A stretch of 31,312 nucleotides of DNA from contig JAEKLK010000189.1 of NCBI GenBank assembly GCA_019509895.1, forward strand, positions 1 through 31,312, given 5' to 3'. The notes beneath the pieces are model-generated. The model was not told where the DNA came from. It saw nothing but the letters and a program-made list of their open reading frames with translations, and did not search any database. Origin of the DNA: Betaproteobacteria bacterium (GTDB lineage: Bacteria > Pseudomonadota > Gammaproteobacteria > Burkholderiales > SG8-39). Below are positions 1 through 7,651 of this stretch, in pieces (positions within the stretch are counted from its first letter, which is position 1; the number at the start of each line of letters is the position of its first letter). The position numbers and the translations under genes are program-made.

Positions 1-562
1 GTTCGGGATGGCCGGCGTAAAAACGCTGCCAGGGAACGAGGAACGCAACCACCGGCACGAGCGCAAGGAGCGCCCAGCCGAGCACGCGGTAGGTGACGCG
101 CCAGTCGTAGTGCCCCACGAGGTACTGCGTGAAGGGCACGAACAGGATGGTGCCGACGCCCGCGGCGGAGAAGGCGATGCCGATCGCGCTGGACAGCCCC
201 TCGCGGTACCAGCGCGCGATCAGCGCCGAGCCCGGCACCATGCCGGTGAGGCTGACACCGACGCCGACCATGCCGCCGACGAAGAGATAGAACTGCCACA
301 GATTCGAAAGCCCGGCCGCGAGGAAGAAGGCGCCGCACATGCAGGCGAGGCCTGCGGTGTACACCCAGCGCGGGCCGATGCGGTCGAAGATCAGGCCGAC
401 GAACGGCGAGGTGCAGCCATGCATCAGGAGGTAGATCGAATAGACGCTGGTGAGCTGCGAGCGCGTCCAGCCGTAGTCGCGCTCGAGCGGCAGGACGAAC
501 ACCACGTAGGTGTCGCCGAGACCACGCCCGAACATGTTGAGCGCGAAGCAGGCGGCGAGCAC
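1..562 (-). CDS. MFS permease, N-terminal part, cut by window edge
   Basis: Membrane transporter of the major facilitator superfamily; substrate unknown. About 187 residues are visible and the reading frame is still open at base 1. The frame shows successive hydrophobic segments and a classic MFS motif A between TM2 and TM3, GLIFDRIGPRW. Later comes a conserved-looking stretch, PGSALIARWYREGLSSA, typical of TM4-TM5 of the OFA-like and monocarboxylate-like MFS groups. The start is uncertain. No ATG lies ahead of the first membrane segment; a GTG at 562 is used here, the first ATG is at 535, and a CTG at 592 overlaps the pncB stop. It lies just downstream of pncB on the same strand, so co-transcription is likely. 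A nicotinate or other carboxylate substrate would fit that position but is only a guess. Confidence 0.75.
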   Translation of the reverse strand, partial: MLAACFALNMFGRGLGDTYVVFVLPLERDYGWTRSQLTSVYSIYLLMHGCTSPFVGLIFDRIGPRWVYTAGLACMCGAFFLAAGLSNLWQFYLFVGGMVGVGVSLTGMVPGSALIARWYREGLSSAIGIAFSAAGVGTILFVPFTQYLVGHYDWRVTYRVLGWALLALVPVVAFLVPWQRFYAGHPE

Positions 563-588
563 GGCGAGCGCCGTGCCGGAGAAGGGGC

Positions 589-1773
589 TCAGGTTTTCTC
601 GGCTGGCTCGAGTCCGAACACCTGGCGCAGATAGCGCAGGTAGCCGGCGTCCTTGCTGACGGTCTTGCCGGGCGCATCCGAGACCTTGGCGACCGGCTGG
701 CCATTGCACTCGGTCATCTTGATGACGATGTTGATCGGCTCGTAGCCCAGATCGTTGGTCAGGTTGGTGCCGATGCCGAAGGCGGTGATCGCCCGGCCGT
801 GGAAACGCCGCGCGATGGCGATCGCCAGCGGGAAGGAAAGCTGGTCGGAAAAGATCAGCTGCTTGGTGCGCGGATCGACGCGGTTCTTGCGGTAATGCGC
901 GATCAGCTTCTCGCCCCAGGCGAACGGATCACCGGAGTCATGGCGCGCGCCATCGAACAGCTTGCAGAAGTACATGTCGAAGTCGCGCAGGAAGGCGTCC
1001 GTGCCGTAGGTATCGGCAACCGCAATGCCGAGGTCGCCGCGATACTCCTGTGCCCACTTGTCGAAGGCGAAGGTCTGCGAGTCGCGCAAGCGCGGCCCGA
1101 GCGCCTGGCAGGCCTGCATGTATTCGTGCGCCATGGTGCCGAGCGGCGTCATGTTGTTCCTCATGGCGAACCACACGTTCGAAGTGCCGGCGAAGAACTC
1201 GGGCACCTCTCGCTTGAGCGTCTGCAGCACCTCCGCGTGCCAGGCGAGCGAGAAGCGCCGCCGCGTGCCGAAATCGGAGATGCGGAAATCGAGCTCGCGC
1301 TCCACCGTGCGCACCAGGTCGATCTTGCCCGCCAGGCGCCGCCGCCCTTCGGCGAGATCCGGACGCGGTTGGGTGCGCCGGAAGTACACCTCGGAGACCA
1401 CGGCGAGCACCGGGATCTCGTACATGATGGTGTGCAGCCACGGGCCGCGGATGGTGATGTCCATCTCGCCGGGGCGCTCGCCCTGCCCGATGCGCACGTA
1501 CTTGTTGCTGAAGTGGAAGAGCGCCAGGAAGTCGACGAAATCCGACTTCATGAAGCGCAGGCTGCGCAGATAGTCGAGCTCCTCGTCGCGGAAGCGAAGC
1601 GCGGCGAGCGCGTTCACTTCCTCACGGATCTCCTCGAGGTGCGGCCGGAAATCCACGCCTTCGGTGCGGCACTTGAACTTGTACTCGACCTGCGCGCCGG
1701 GGAAGTGATGCAGGACGACCTGCATCATGGTGAACTTGTAGAGGTCGGTATCGAGCAGCGACTGGATGATCAT
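589..1773 (-). CDS. pncB: Nicotinate phosphoribosyltransferase
   Basis: Cytosolic enzyme of the NAD salvage (Preiss-Handler) pathway. It joins nicotinate and PRPP to give nicotinate mononucleotide, driven by ATP. The 394-residue length is normal for the bacterial PncB family. The N-terminal motif LLDTDLYKFTMMQ is diagnostic, and the catalytic phospho-histidine segment is present as GTMAHEYMQ (His216). A glycine-rich phosphate-binding region, FGIGTNLTNDLG, follows near residue 336. The ATG at 1773 gives the family N-terminus directly. The gene is divergent from the SRAP gene with only 26 bp between the two start codons, and the MFS gene follows immediately. It looks intact. Confidence 0.97.
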   Translation of the reverse strand: MIIQSLLDTDLYKFTMMQVVLHHFPGAQVEYKFKCRTEGVDFRPHLEEIREEVNALAALRFRDEELDYLRSLRFMKSDFVDFLALFHFSNKYVRIGQGERPGEMDITIRGPWLHTIMYEIPVLAVVSEVYFRRTQPRPDLAEGRRRLAGKIDLVRTVERELDFRISDFGTRRRFSLAWHAEVLQTLKREVPEFFAGTSNVWFAMRNNMTPLGTMAHEYMQACQALGPRLRDSQTFAFDKWAQEYRGDLGIAVADTYGTDAFLRDFDMYFCKLFDGARHDSGDPFAWGEKLIAHYRKNRVDPRTKQLIFSDQLSFPLAIAIARRFHGRAITAFGIGTNLTNDLGYEPINIVIKMTECNGQPVAKVSDAPGKTVSKDAGYLRYLRQVFGLEPAEKT

Positions 1774-1799
1774 CGCCGGGGCATTGTACGCTCTCGCTC
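1774..1799. promoter_or_regulatory. Very short divergent promoter region between pncB and yedK
   Basis: Only 26 bp separate the two start codons, so both promoters must overlap here or extend into the genes. On the minus strand TACAAT (1788-1783) is a good -10 candidate, 9 nt before the pncB ATG. On the plus strand TACGCT (1787-1792) lies 7 nt before the yedK ATG. The two hexamers overlap at 1787-1788. Neither gene shows a Shine-Dalgarno sequence in this gap, so very short or leaderless transcripts are possible. No LexA box is present. Inferred from sequence only; -35 elements are not convincing. Confidence 0.35.
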
Positions 1800-2480
1800 A
1801 TGTGCGGCCGTTACTCGCTCCACGCCAATCCGGAGGTCGTGGCGCTGCAATTCGGCCTCGCGCAACCGCCCGAATTCAAGTCGAGCTACAACGTCTGTCC
1901 CGGCACCGAGATACTCGTGGTGCGCATCGGTGGCGAGGGCCTGCGCGTGGCGCGCGCGCACCGCTGGGGATTGGTACCGCACTGGGCGAAGGATCCGGCG
2001 ATCGGCAATAAACTCGCCAACGCGCGCGGCGAATCGCTCGTCGAGCGGCCGGCTTTTCGCGACGCGTTCCGCCAGTGGCGCTGCCTGGTGCCGGCGAGCG
2101 GCTTCTATGAATGGCAGAGGCGCGGCGGCCGCAAGCTGCCGTGGTACGTGCGGCCGCGCGATGCGGAGCTTTTCGCGCTCGCCGGCATCACGGCCTTCTG
2201 GCAGGGGCTGCGCACCGTGTCGCTCATCACCACCGAGCCGAACGAGCTGATGCGGCCGATTCACGATCGCATGCCGGTGATCATCGCGCCCGAGCAGTAC
2301 GACGCCTGGCTCGACCCGGCGGCCCGCGAAACGGAGAAATTGATGCGCTTCGTGCAGCCCTACCCCGCCAACCGCATGAGCGCGCATCGGGTCGGCACGC
2401 GCGTGAGCAAGCCGGAGAACGACGACCCGTCGCTGATCGAAGAGGCGCCCGAGCCGCCGGTGCAGAACGAGCTTCTCTGA
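1800..2480 (+). CDS. yedK: SRAP-family abasic-site crosslink protein (YedK/HMCES)
   Basis: SOS response-associated peptidase fold protein. YedK and HMCES bind single-stranded DNA and shield abasic sites by forming a thiazolidine crosslink through Cys2. All landmarks are visible. After Met1 removal Cys2 becomes the N-terminus (MCGRY), with Asn31 (SSYNVCPG), Glu104 (SGFYEW) and His155 (PIHDRMPV) filling the known active-site positions. The 226-residue length is normal. The start is fixed by the need for Cys at position 2. The gene ends 21 bp before lexA on the same strand, and SRAP genes are often linked to SOS loci. The LexA box lies after this gene, so it does not obviously control it. Confidence 0.96.
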   Translation: MCGRYSLHANPEVVALQFGLAQPPEFKSSYNVCPGTEILVVRIGGEGLRVARAHRWGLVPHWAKDPAIGNKLANARGESLVERPAFRDAFRQWRCLVPASGFYEWQRRGGRKLPWYVRPRDAELFALAGITAFWQGLRTVSLITTEPNELMRPIHDRMPVIIAPEQYDAWLDPAARETEKLMRFVQPYPANRMSAHRVGTRVSKPENDDPSLIEEAPEPPVQNELL

Positions 2481-2500
2481 TACTGTATATAATTCCAGTT
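2481..2500 (+). promoter_or_regulatory. LexA (SOS) box abutting the lexA start codon
   Basis: The sequence TACTGTATATAATTCCAGTT fits the E. coli-type CTG-N10-CAG operator, with CTG at 2483-2485 and CAG at 2496-2498. The left half is consensus and the right half is weaker. It ends one base before the lexA ATG at 2502. A perfect -10 hexamer TATAAT (2488-2493) sits inside the box, 8 nt before the ATG. Transcription would then start at or next to the start codon, giving a leaderless or nearly leaderless lexA message. No Shine-Dalgarno sequence is visible. Autorepression by LexA is the established arrangement; the leaderless reading is inference. Confidence 0.88.
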
Positions 2501-2501
2501 C

Positions 2502-3131
2502 ATGGAACCCCTGACCGAGCGGCAAGCCGAGATCCTGCGCCTGGTGCGCGAGCTGACCGAGGTGACCGGCTATCCGCCGACACGCGCCGAGATCGCCGAG
2601 CGCATGGGCTTCCGCTCAGTGAACGCCGCCGAGCAGCATCTGCGGGCGCTGGAGAAAAAGGGCGCGATCGACATCGCCTCGGGTGCCTCGCGCGGCATCC
2701 GCGTGCGCGATACCCGCACCGGCGGCCGCACGGCGCGGCTGCTCGAGCTGCCGGTGGTGGGACGCGTCGCCGCCGGCGCGCCGATCCTCGCAGAAGAAAA
2801 TTTCCAGGGACACTACCAGGTCGATCCGAATCTCTTCACCCCGCGCGCCGACTATCTGCTGCGCGTGCGCGGATTGTCGATGCGCGACGCCGGAATCCTG
2901 GAGGGTGATCTGCTCGCCGTGCATCGCACGCAGGAGGCGCGCAGCGGGCAGATCGTCGTCGCGCGCCTGGGTGAAGAGGTCACGGTGAAGCGCCTGCGTC
3001 GCCGCGGCCACGCGGTCAGCCTCGAGGCGGAGAATCCGGAATTCGAGCCGATCGAAGTCGACCTGCGGCGCGATGCGCTGGTGATCGAAGGCATCGCCGT
3101 CGGCGTCATCCGCAACGGCAGGAGTTTCTGA
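2502..3131 (+). CDS. lexA: LexA repressor, SOS regulator
   Basis: Transcriptional repressor of the SOS regulon. On RecA-ssDNA filaments it cleaves itself and releases its operators. At 209 residues it is slightly longer than E. coli LexA. The N-terminal winged helix contains the family signature PPTRAEIAERMGF (residues 25-37) and the following recognition region. The C-terminal S24 peptidase-like domain has the Ala91-Gly92 cleavage bond (GRVAAGAP), nucleophile Ser126 (RGLSMRDAG) and general base Lys163 (EVTVKRL). All are intact, so it should be self-cleavable. It follows yedK by 21 bp, a gap filled by the LexA box, and precedes a histidine kinase by 40 bp. An imuA-imuB-dnaE2 cassette with its own LexA box lies 10 kb away in this window. 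Confidence 0.98.
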   Translation: MEPLTERQAEILRLVRELTEVTGYPPTRAEIAERMGFRSVNAAEQHLRALEKKGAIDIASGASRGIRVRDTRTGGRTARLLELPVVGRVAAGAPILAEENFQGHYQVDPNLFTPRADYLLRVRGLSMRDAGILEGDLLAVHRTQEARSGQIVVARLGEEVTVKRLRRRGHAVSLEAENPEFEPIEVDLRRDALVIEGIAVGVIRNGRSF

Positions 3132-3143
3132 TAAGCCTTTAGA

Positions 3144-3173
3144 ATGCACGCGGGGGGACGGTCCTGCGTGCAT
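3144..3173 (+). repeat. Inverted repeat overlapping the histidine kinase start codon
   Basis: Perfect 8-bp arms ATGCACGC (3144-3151) and GCGTGCAT (3166-3173) enclose a 14-nt G-rich loop. The right arm includes the first two bases of the kinase ATG at 3172. There is no T-run after it, so it is not a standard intrinsic terminator for lexA. In RNA it could hide the start codon, or as DNA it could be a protein-binding palindrome. A -10-like TAGAAT (3140-3145) overlaps its left edge. Function is unknown. Confidence 0.45.
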
Positions 3174-4923
3174 GAGCAATCTGGCGAACGGCATCCATAG
3201 CGTGGCGCGCGGCGCAAGCGACGCCGCCGCCGTCCGAGAGCGCGCCGATCCTGCCGTGGTTCGCGCCGACCGCGTCGAGCAGCTTTACAGCCAGTTGCCT
3301 CTAGGCCTCGCGGCCACCGTCGTCATTGGCGTGATCGCCGCCGTGGAGCTGCACGAGGGCCGGCTGATCGAGCTGCTCGTTGTCTGGGGCGGGCTGCTCG
3401 CTGCCGTCGTCATCCTGCACGGGCTCCTCTACCGCAGCTATCGCAAGGACGCCCAGCGCACGGAGAACGCCGAGCACTGGCTGCGCCGGCTGGGCATCGG
3501 CGCCTTCGCCGCTGGCGCGGTCTGGGGCTTCGCCGCCGCAGTCTTTTTCCCCTCGCACGCGGACGAGCGCCAGGTGTTCCTCGCGTTCCTCCTCGCGGGC
3601 GTGATTTCGGGCGGTATCCCGATGTACGCGGCGTCCTGGCCGATCTTCGCCGCGTACGGCGCCGCGATCGCGCTGCCTTTCACGTATGTGCTGGCGACCT
3701 TCGGCAACCGGCTGTTCGCCGAGATCGCGCTCCTCATACCGCTCTTCTATGGCGCGAGTGTCGCCATCGCCTACCGCCTGAATGGCGTGTTTCTTTCCGG
3801 CTACCGGCTGCGCCACGCCTACCAGAGGAGCCTGGTGGAGCTTGACGAGGCGGGCCGCCAGATCGAAGCGAGCGGTCGCAAGCTCGCACTATTCGCCGAG
3901 CGCTCACCGATCGCGGTGTTCGAGCTCGACGGCGAGGCAATGCTGCGCGAAGTGAATCAGGCCGCCGAAATCCTGTTCGGCTACGCCGCGGACGAGCTCG
4001 TCGGCCGCTCGGTGAAGCGCCTGGTGCTCACGAAGGACCACGCGGACTTCGACCGCGAATGGCAGCGCCTGATGGCCTCGCGACAGCCGGCGACCGGTGT
4101 CAAGGTACGCAACCTGCGGCGCGACGGCTTGACCGTGGTGTGCGAATGGACCGTGACGCCGCTCGTCAATTCGGCGGGTAAGCTGATTTCGGTGATCGCC
4201 CAGGGACGCGACGTCACCGCGCAGCTCGAGGCCGAGCGCATGAAGAAGGAGTTCACGTCGACGCTCTCGCACGAGCTGCGCACGCCGCTCACGTCGATCA
4301 TCGGCTCGCTGCAGCTCGTCAACGCCGGTGTGCTCGGCGACGTGCCAAAGGATGTCATGGACCTCCTCGAGGTCGCAGAGCGAAACAGCCAGCGCCTGCT
4401 CGACCTTATCAATGACATCCTCGACATCGAGAAGATCGATTCGGGCAAGCTGACACTCAACCCCGAGGTGCTCAGCGTGGACGATCTGGTGCACGAGGCG
4501 ATGGTGCTGAACAAGGGCTTCGGCGATCGATTCAAGGTGCGCTTCCAATCGCAGGGCGAGCTCGTTCGGCGCCAGGTCAATGCCGACCGCAAGCGCCTCC
4601 TGCAGGTGATGACCAACCTCCTCTCGAACGCGGCCAAGTTTTCGCCCGAAGGCGAGGCGGTGCAGATCACCACCGAGGAGCGCGGCGCCTGGCTGCGCGT
4701 TGCGGTGCACGATCGCGGACCCGGCATCCCGGAGGCGTTCCGCGCGCGCGTTTTCGGCCGCTTCAGCCAAGCCGATTCGACGACCTCGCGCTACAAGGGC
4801 GGCACGGGGCTCGGGCTCGCCATTTGCAAGCGCCTGGTCGAGATGATGCAGGGCCGCATCGGCTTCGAGGACCGCGACGGCGGCGGCACGACCTTCTGGT
4901 TCGAGCTGCCCGCTCATGCCTGA
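3172..4923 (+). CDS. Membrane PAS-domain sensor histidine kinase
   Basis: Two-component sensor kinase, 583 residues, in the inner membrane. After about 40 cytoplasmic residues, roughly residues 42-215 form about six hydrophobic segments with short loops, so sensing is probably within the membrane rather than by a periplasmic domain. A PAS domain follows (about 235-355: AERSPIAVFELDGEAML, then a redox/ligand-type PAS core). The HisKA dimerisation domain carries the H-box STLSHELRTPLTSIIG with phospho-acceptor His367. The ATPase domain shows N-box MTNLLSNAAKFSPEG, G1 DRGPGIP and G2 GGTGLGLAICKRL. It has no receiver domain. The stop overlaps the start of the next response regulator by 8 bp, marking the pair as a unit. 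The signal is unknown; its place right after lexA suggests, without proof, a stress-related role. Confidence 0.93.
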   Translation: MSNLANGIHSVARGASDAAAVRERADPAVVRADRVEQLYSQLPLGLAATVVIGVIAAVELHEGRLIELLVVWGGLLAAVVILHGLLYRSYRKDAQRTENAEHWLRRLGIGAFAAGAVWGFAAAVFFPSHADERQVFLAFLLAGVISGGIPMYAASWPIFAAYGAAIALPFTYVLATFGNRLFAEIALLIPLFYGASVAIAYRLNGVFLSGYRLRHAYQRSLVELDEAGRQIEASGRKLALFAERSPIAVFELDGEAMLREVNQAAEILFGYAADELVGRSVKRLVLTKDHADFDREWQRLMASRQPATGVKVRNLRRDGLTVVCEWTVTPLVNSAGKLISVIAQGRDVTAQLEAERMKKEFTSTLSHELRTPLTSIIGSLQLVNAGVLGDVPKDVMDLLEVAERNSQRLLDLINDILDIEKIDSGKLTLNPEVLSVDDLVHEAMVLNKGFGDRFKVRFQSQGELVRRQVNADRKRLLQVMTNLLSNAAKFSPEGEAVQITTEERGAWLRVAVHDRGPGIPEAFRARVFGRFSQADSTTSRYKGGTGLGLAICKRLVEMMQGRIGFEDRDGGGTTFWFELPAHA

Positions 4924-5305
4924 GCGAGCCCTCGAGCGCATCTGCTACGTCGAGGACGACGAGGACATCCAGCGCATCGTGCGCATGTCGCTCGAGCGGG
5001 TGGGCAAGATGACGGTCGAGGTGGTGAGCGATCCGAACCAGGCGCTCGGCGTCATGGCGCGCTTCAAGCCGGACCTGGTGATGCTCGACTGGATGATGCC
5101 GGGAATGGACGGTCCGACGCTCTTTCGCAAGATGAAGCTGGAGCCGCAGACCGCTGCGCTGCCGGTGGTGTTCATCACCGCCAAGGCGACACAACGAGAC
5201 ATGGAGGAGCTGATCGCCCTCGGCGCCGCTGCGACCATCTCGAAGCCCTTTTCGCCCAAGGACCTCCCCGACCAGCTGCGCGCCATCTGGGCAAAGCTGC
5301 CCTAG
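4916..5305 (+). CDS. Single-domain response regulator (CheY-like)
   Basis: Receiver domain only, 129 residues with no output domain. The acidic pocket is Glu13-Asp14-Asp15, the phospho-acceptor is Asp58 (VMLDWMMPGMDG), the switch Thr is Thr88 (FITAK) and the conserved Lys is Lys110 (TISKPF). The start codon lies within the last codons of the histidine kinase, so translation is coupled and the kinase is the likely phosphodonor. A stand-alone receiver usually passes phosphate to an Hpt protein or acts by protein contact. An Hpt gene lies 2.3 kb away on the opposite strand, which makes a phosphorelay plausible. The gene ends 8 bp from the stop of the convergent receiver-kinase gene. Confidence 0.94.
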   Translation: MPERALERICYVEDDEDIQRIVRMSLERVGKMTVEVVSDPNQALGVMARFKPDLVMLDWMMPGMDGPTLFRKMKLEPQTAALPVVFITAKATQRDMEELIALGAAATISKPFSPKDLPDQLRAIWAKLP

Positions 5306-5313
5306 GGCGCCGC

Positions 5314-6573
5314 CTAGTGCAGCCTGATGGTGCGCTCGAGAGCGGTATTCTGCTGCAGCTTGCGCGTGAGAAAGCCGATGACCTCGTCGGTGTTGCGAAA
5401 GCGCCCTTCGCGGTCCTTCTCCAGCAGCTTGTCCAGCAGCCGCTGGTACTGCTGCAGATGCTCCGGTAGCGCAGGCGGCGGCGTGTTCAGGTGGTGCAGC
5501 GCCACCTCGACCGCCGTGTCGCCTTCGAACAGGTGCCGGCCGGTAAGCATCTGGTAGAGCAGCACGCCGGCGCTGTAGATGTCGGTGCGCAGGTCGAGGG
5601 CGCGGCCCTGCACCTGCTCCGGGCTCATATAGCGCGGCGTGCCGAGCACTTCGCCGTGACGCGTCTTGTCGATCGCGTCGATGTGCTTGGCGATGCCGAA
5701 GTCGAGAATCGCGAGCGTGCCGTCCTCGCGGAACATCAGGTTCTGCGGCTTGAGATCCCGGTGCAGGATGCCTTTCTCATGGATGTCGCCGAGGGCGAAC
5801 ATCAGCTCGCGAAAGATACGCATCGCTTCTCCAGGATCGAGCGCGGCGCCGCTCAGGCGCTTGTTCAGGTCGCCGCCCTCGAAGAACTCCATCACCAGGT
5901 AGGCGTATTCGCCCGAGTTGCCATGGTCGAAGATGCGCGCGACGTGGCGGCTCTCGAGCCGCTGGACGAGCGCATATTCCTCCATGAAGCGCTGCAGCGC
6001 GGTGGTGTTGGAGAGCACCTCGCGGCGCAGGATCTTGACCACCAGCGGCTCGTCGTCGCCCTCGCGCGAGGCGAGATAGACGCGCGCCATGCCGCCTTCG
6101 CCGATCAGACGCAGTACGCGGAAGCCGGGAATGCGGATCTTCGCGCCGAGCGAGTGTCCTTCCATCCGCGAGGCGAGCTCGGGCGAGATGGTCTTCTCCC
6201 TGTCGCCGGCGGTCATCTCGTGCAGCGAGGTGATCAGCCTCTCGCGCGTGAGCTCCTGCTTGCGCTGGTAATCGTCGGCGCCGGCCTTCATTGCCCGCAC
6301 GGCGATCGATTCGTTGCCGGCGCCGGTGAGGAACAACACCTTCGGGCAGTCGGGCCGCAGCTTGAGCTGCGCCAGCCAGTCCAGGCCATCGCCGCGCCCG
6401 AGCATGTAATCGAGGATCAGCGCCTGGTAGGCGCCGAGCGGAAAATCGGCGTCCGGCATGTCGCGCTCGAGCGGGTCCCACTCGTCGACCGTAGCATCCG
6501 CCCAGCGCTGCCGGATGTAGTGCGAAAGCAGCCCGCGCAGGTCGGGGTCGTCATCGATGAGCAGTACTTTCAT
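5314..6573 (-). CDS. Response regulator with Ser/Thr protein kinase output
   Basis: A fusion of a receiver domain to a eukaryotic-like protein kinase, 419 residues, soluble. Receiver (about 1-120): Asp7-Asp9 pocket, phospho-acceptor Asp55 (LILDYMLGRGDG), Thr83 (FLTGAG), Lys105. Kinase (about 150-405): glycine loop GEGGMARVY (158-166), catalytic Lys180 (VVKIL), HRDLKPQN with Asp273, DFG at 291-293, SPE in place of APE at 317-319. All catalytic residues are present, so it should be active, presumably switched by receiver phosphorylation. It starts one base after the stop of the receiver-cyclase gene, giving a tight hpt/cyclase/kinase operon. The domain pairing converts an aspartyl-phosphate signal into Ser/Thr phosphorylation. 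Targets are unknown; the FHA proteins encoded nearby are candidates by inference. Confidence 0.93.
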   Translation of the reverse strand: MKVLLIDDDPDLRGLLSHYIRQRWADATVDEWDPLERDMPDADFPLGAYQALILDYMLGRGDGLDWLAQLKLRPDCPKVLFLTGAGNESIAVRAMKAGADDYQRKQELTRERLITSLHEMTAGDREKTISPELASRMEGHSLGAKIRIPGFRVLRLIGEGGMARVYLASREGDDEPLVVKILRREVLSNTTALQRFMEEYALVQRLESRHVARIFDHGNSGEYAYLVMEFFEGGDLNKRLSGAALDPGEAMRIFRELMFALGDIHEKGILHRDLKPQNLMFREDGTLAILDFGIAKHIDAIDKTRHGEVLGTPRYMSPEQVQGRALDLRTDIYSAGVLLYQMLTGRHLFEGDTAVEVALHHLNTPPPALPEHLQQYQRLLDKLLEKDREGRFRNTDEVIGFLTRKLQQNTALERTIRLH

Positions 6574-6574
6574 C

Positions 6575-7651
6575 TCACAGCATCACGGAATAGACGTCGA
6601 CCGGTTCGCTGCGGCCGCGCAGCGGCAGCATGCCACGGCCTGCGGCCTTTTGCCCGGCAGCCTTCAGCACCGCACCCGAGACGAGCAGCTCGCCCGGCTG
6701 CGCCAGCTCGACCAGGCGGGCGGCGACGTTCACGGCATCGCCGATGATCGTGTAGTTCATGTAGTGGGGCGAGCCAATATTGCCCAGGATGGCGTCGCCC
6801 GCCGCAATGCCGAAGCCCACCCCGGTCGCCATGCCGCGGGCGGCCCAGCGCTCGAGCACGGGCCGGGCGCTCGCCGCCATGTCGTGCGCGGCGCGCCAGG
6901 CGAGCACGGCGGCGTCGGGCTGCGCGAAGGGCACGTTGAAGCCGACCAGCAGGTTGTCGCCCGCCATGTTGAAGATGGTGCCGTCGTGGCGGTAGGCGGC
7001 TTCGGTCAGGACCTCGAAGTACTCGTTGAGCAGCGCCACCACACCGTCGACCTGGGTGCGCTCGGTGAGCCGCGTGAAGCCGCGCAGGTCGGCGAACAGG
7101 ACCACGACCGCGACGCGCTGCGGCGTGCGCTCGAAGGGCGATATGCCCGATTCGAGGTCGGCCATGATGCTGCCGACGAGCCGTGGCGACAGGTAGCGAT
7201 CGAAGGTCTTGCGCAGCGTCTCCTTGCGGTTTTCCTCCAGCTCGCGGCGCGTCTCGTGCAGGCGGCGCAGCGTCTGCACGCGGGCAAGGAGCTCCTCGCG
7301 CTGCACCGGCTTGGAGAGGAAGTCGTCGGCGCCGGCGCGGATCCCGCGTACGCGGCTCGCGCGGTCCTCGAGCCCCGTGATCAGCACGATCGGAATCATG
7401 GCGGTGGCGGCGTCGCGCTTGAGTCGCTCGCACACGGCGAAGCCATCGATACCGGGCAGCATTACGTCGAGCAGGATGAGGTCCGGCGGCGTCGCAGCGG
7501 CGCGCGTGAGCGCCGCGTCGCCGTCGTCGGCGGTGTCGGCCTGCATGCCCTCGGCACGGATCATCAGGGCGAGCAGCCGCTGCATGTCCGGATCGTCGTC
7601 GACCACGAGCACCCTGAACTTTGGGGCGCTCACTCGGTCAGGGGCGGTCAT
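6575..7651 (-). CDS. Response regulator with class III nucleotide cyclase output
   Basis: Receiver plus adenylate/guanylate cyclase catalytic domain, 358 residues, soluble. Receiver (about 12-125): acids 18-20, phospho-acceptor Asp62 (LLDVMLPGIDG), Thr92 (ITGLED), Lys114 (FLSKPV). A helical linker (about 122-160) leads to the cyclase domain (about 178-358). Metal-binding Asp188 (LFADLRGFT) and Asp232 (MAGDNLL) are present, and Asn308/Arg312 (GDAVNVAARL) fill the transition-state positions. The usual substrate-selecting Lys in the KxxGD motif is replaced by Asn228, so base preference and activity cannot be assumed. The start ATG overlaps the stop of the Hpt gene as ATGA, and the receiver-kinase follows after one base. 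Product is cAMP, cGMP or neither. Confidence 0.92.
   Translation of the reverse strand: MTAPDRVSAPKFRVLVVDDDPDMQRLLALMIRAEGMQADTADDGDAALTRAAATPPDLILLDVMLPGIDGFAVCERLKRDAATAMIPIVLITGLEDRASRVRGIRAGADDFLSKPVQREELLARVQTLRRLHETRRELEENRKETLRKTFDRYLSPRLVGSIMADLESGISPFERTPQRVAVVVLFADLRGFTRLTERTQVDGVVALLNEYFEVLTEAAYRHDGTIFNMAGDNLLVGFNVPFAQPDAAVLAWRAAHDMAASARPVLERWAARGMATGVGFGIAAGDAILGNIGSPHYMNYTIIGDAVNVAARLVELAQPGELLVSGAVLKAAGQKAAGRGMLPLRGRSEPVDVYSVML

Noticed and set aside
8..634. A 208-codon plus-strand open frame at the left edge
   Set aside because: The opposite strand encodes an MFS permease with motif A and membrane segments; the plus frame is Arg/Glu/His-rich and lacks any family sign.
3144..3173. 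Inverted repeat as a lexA terminator
   Set aside because: No T-run follows, and the right arm runs into the start codon of the next gene.
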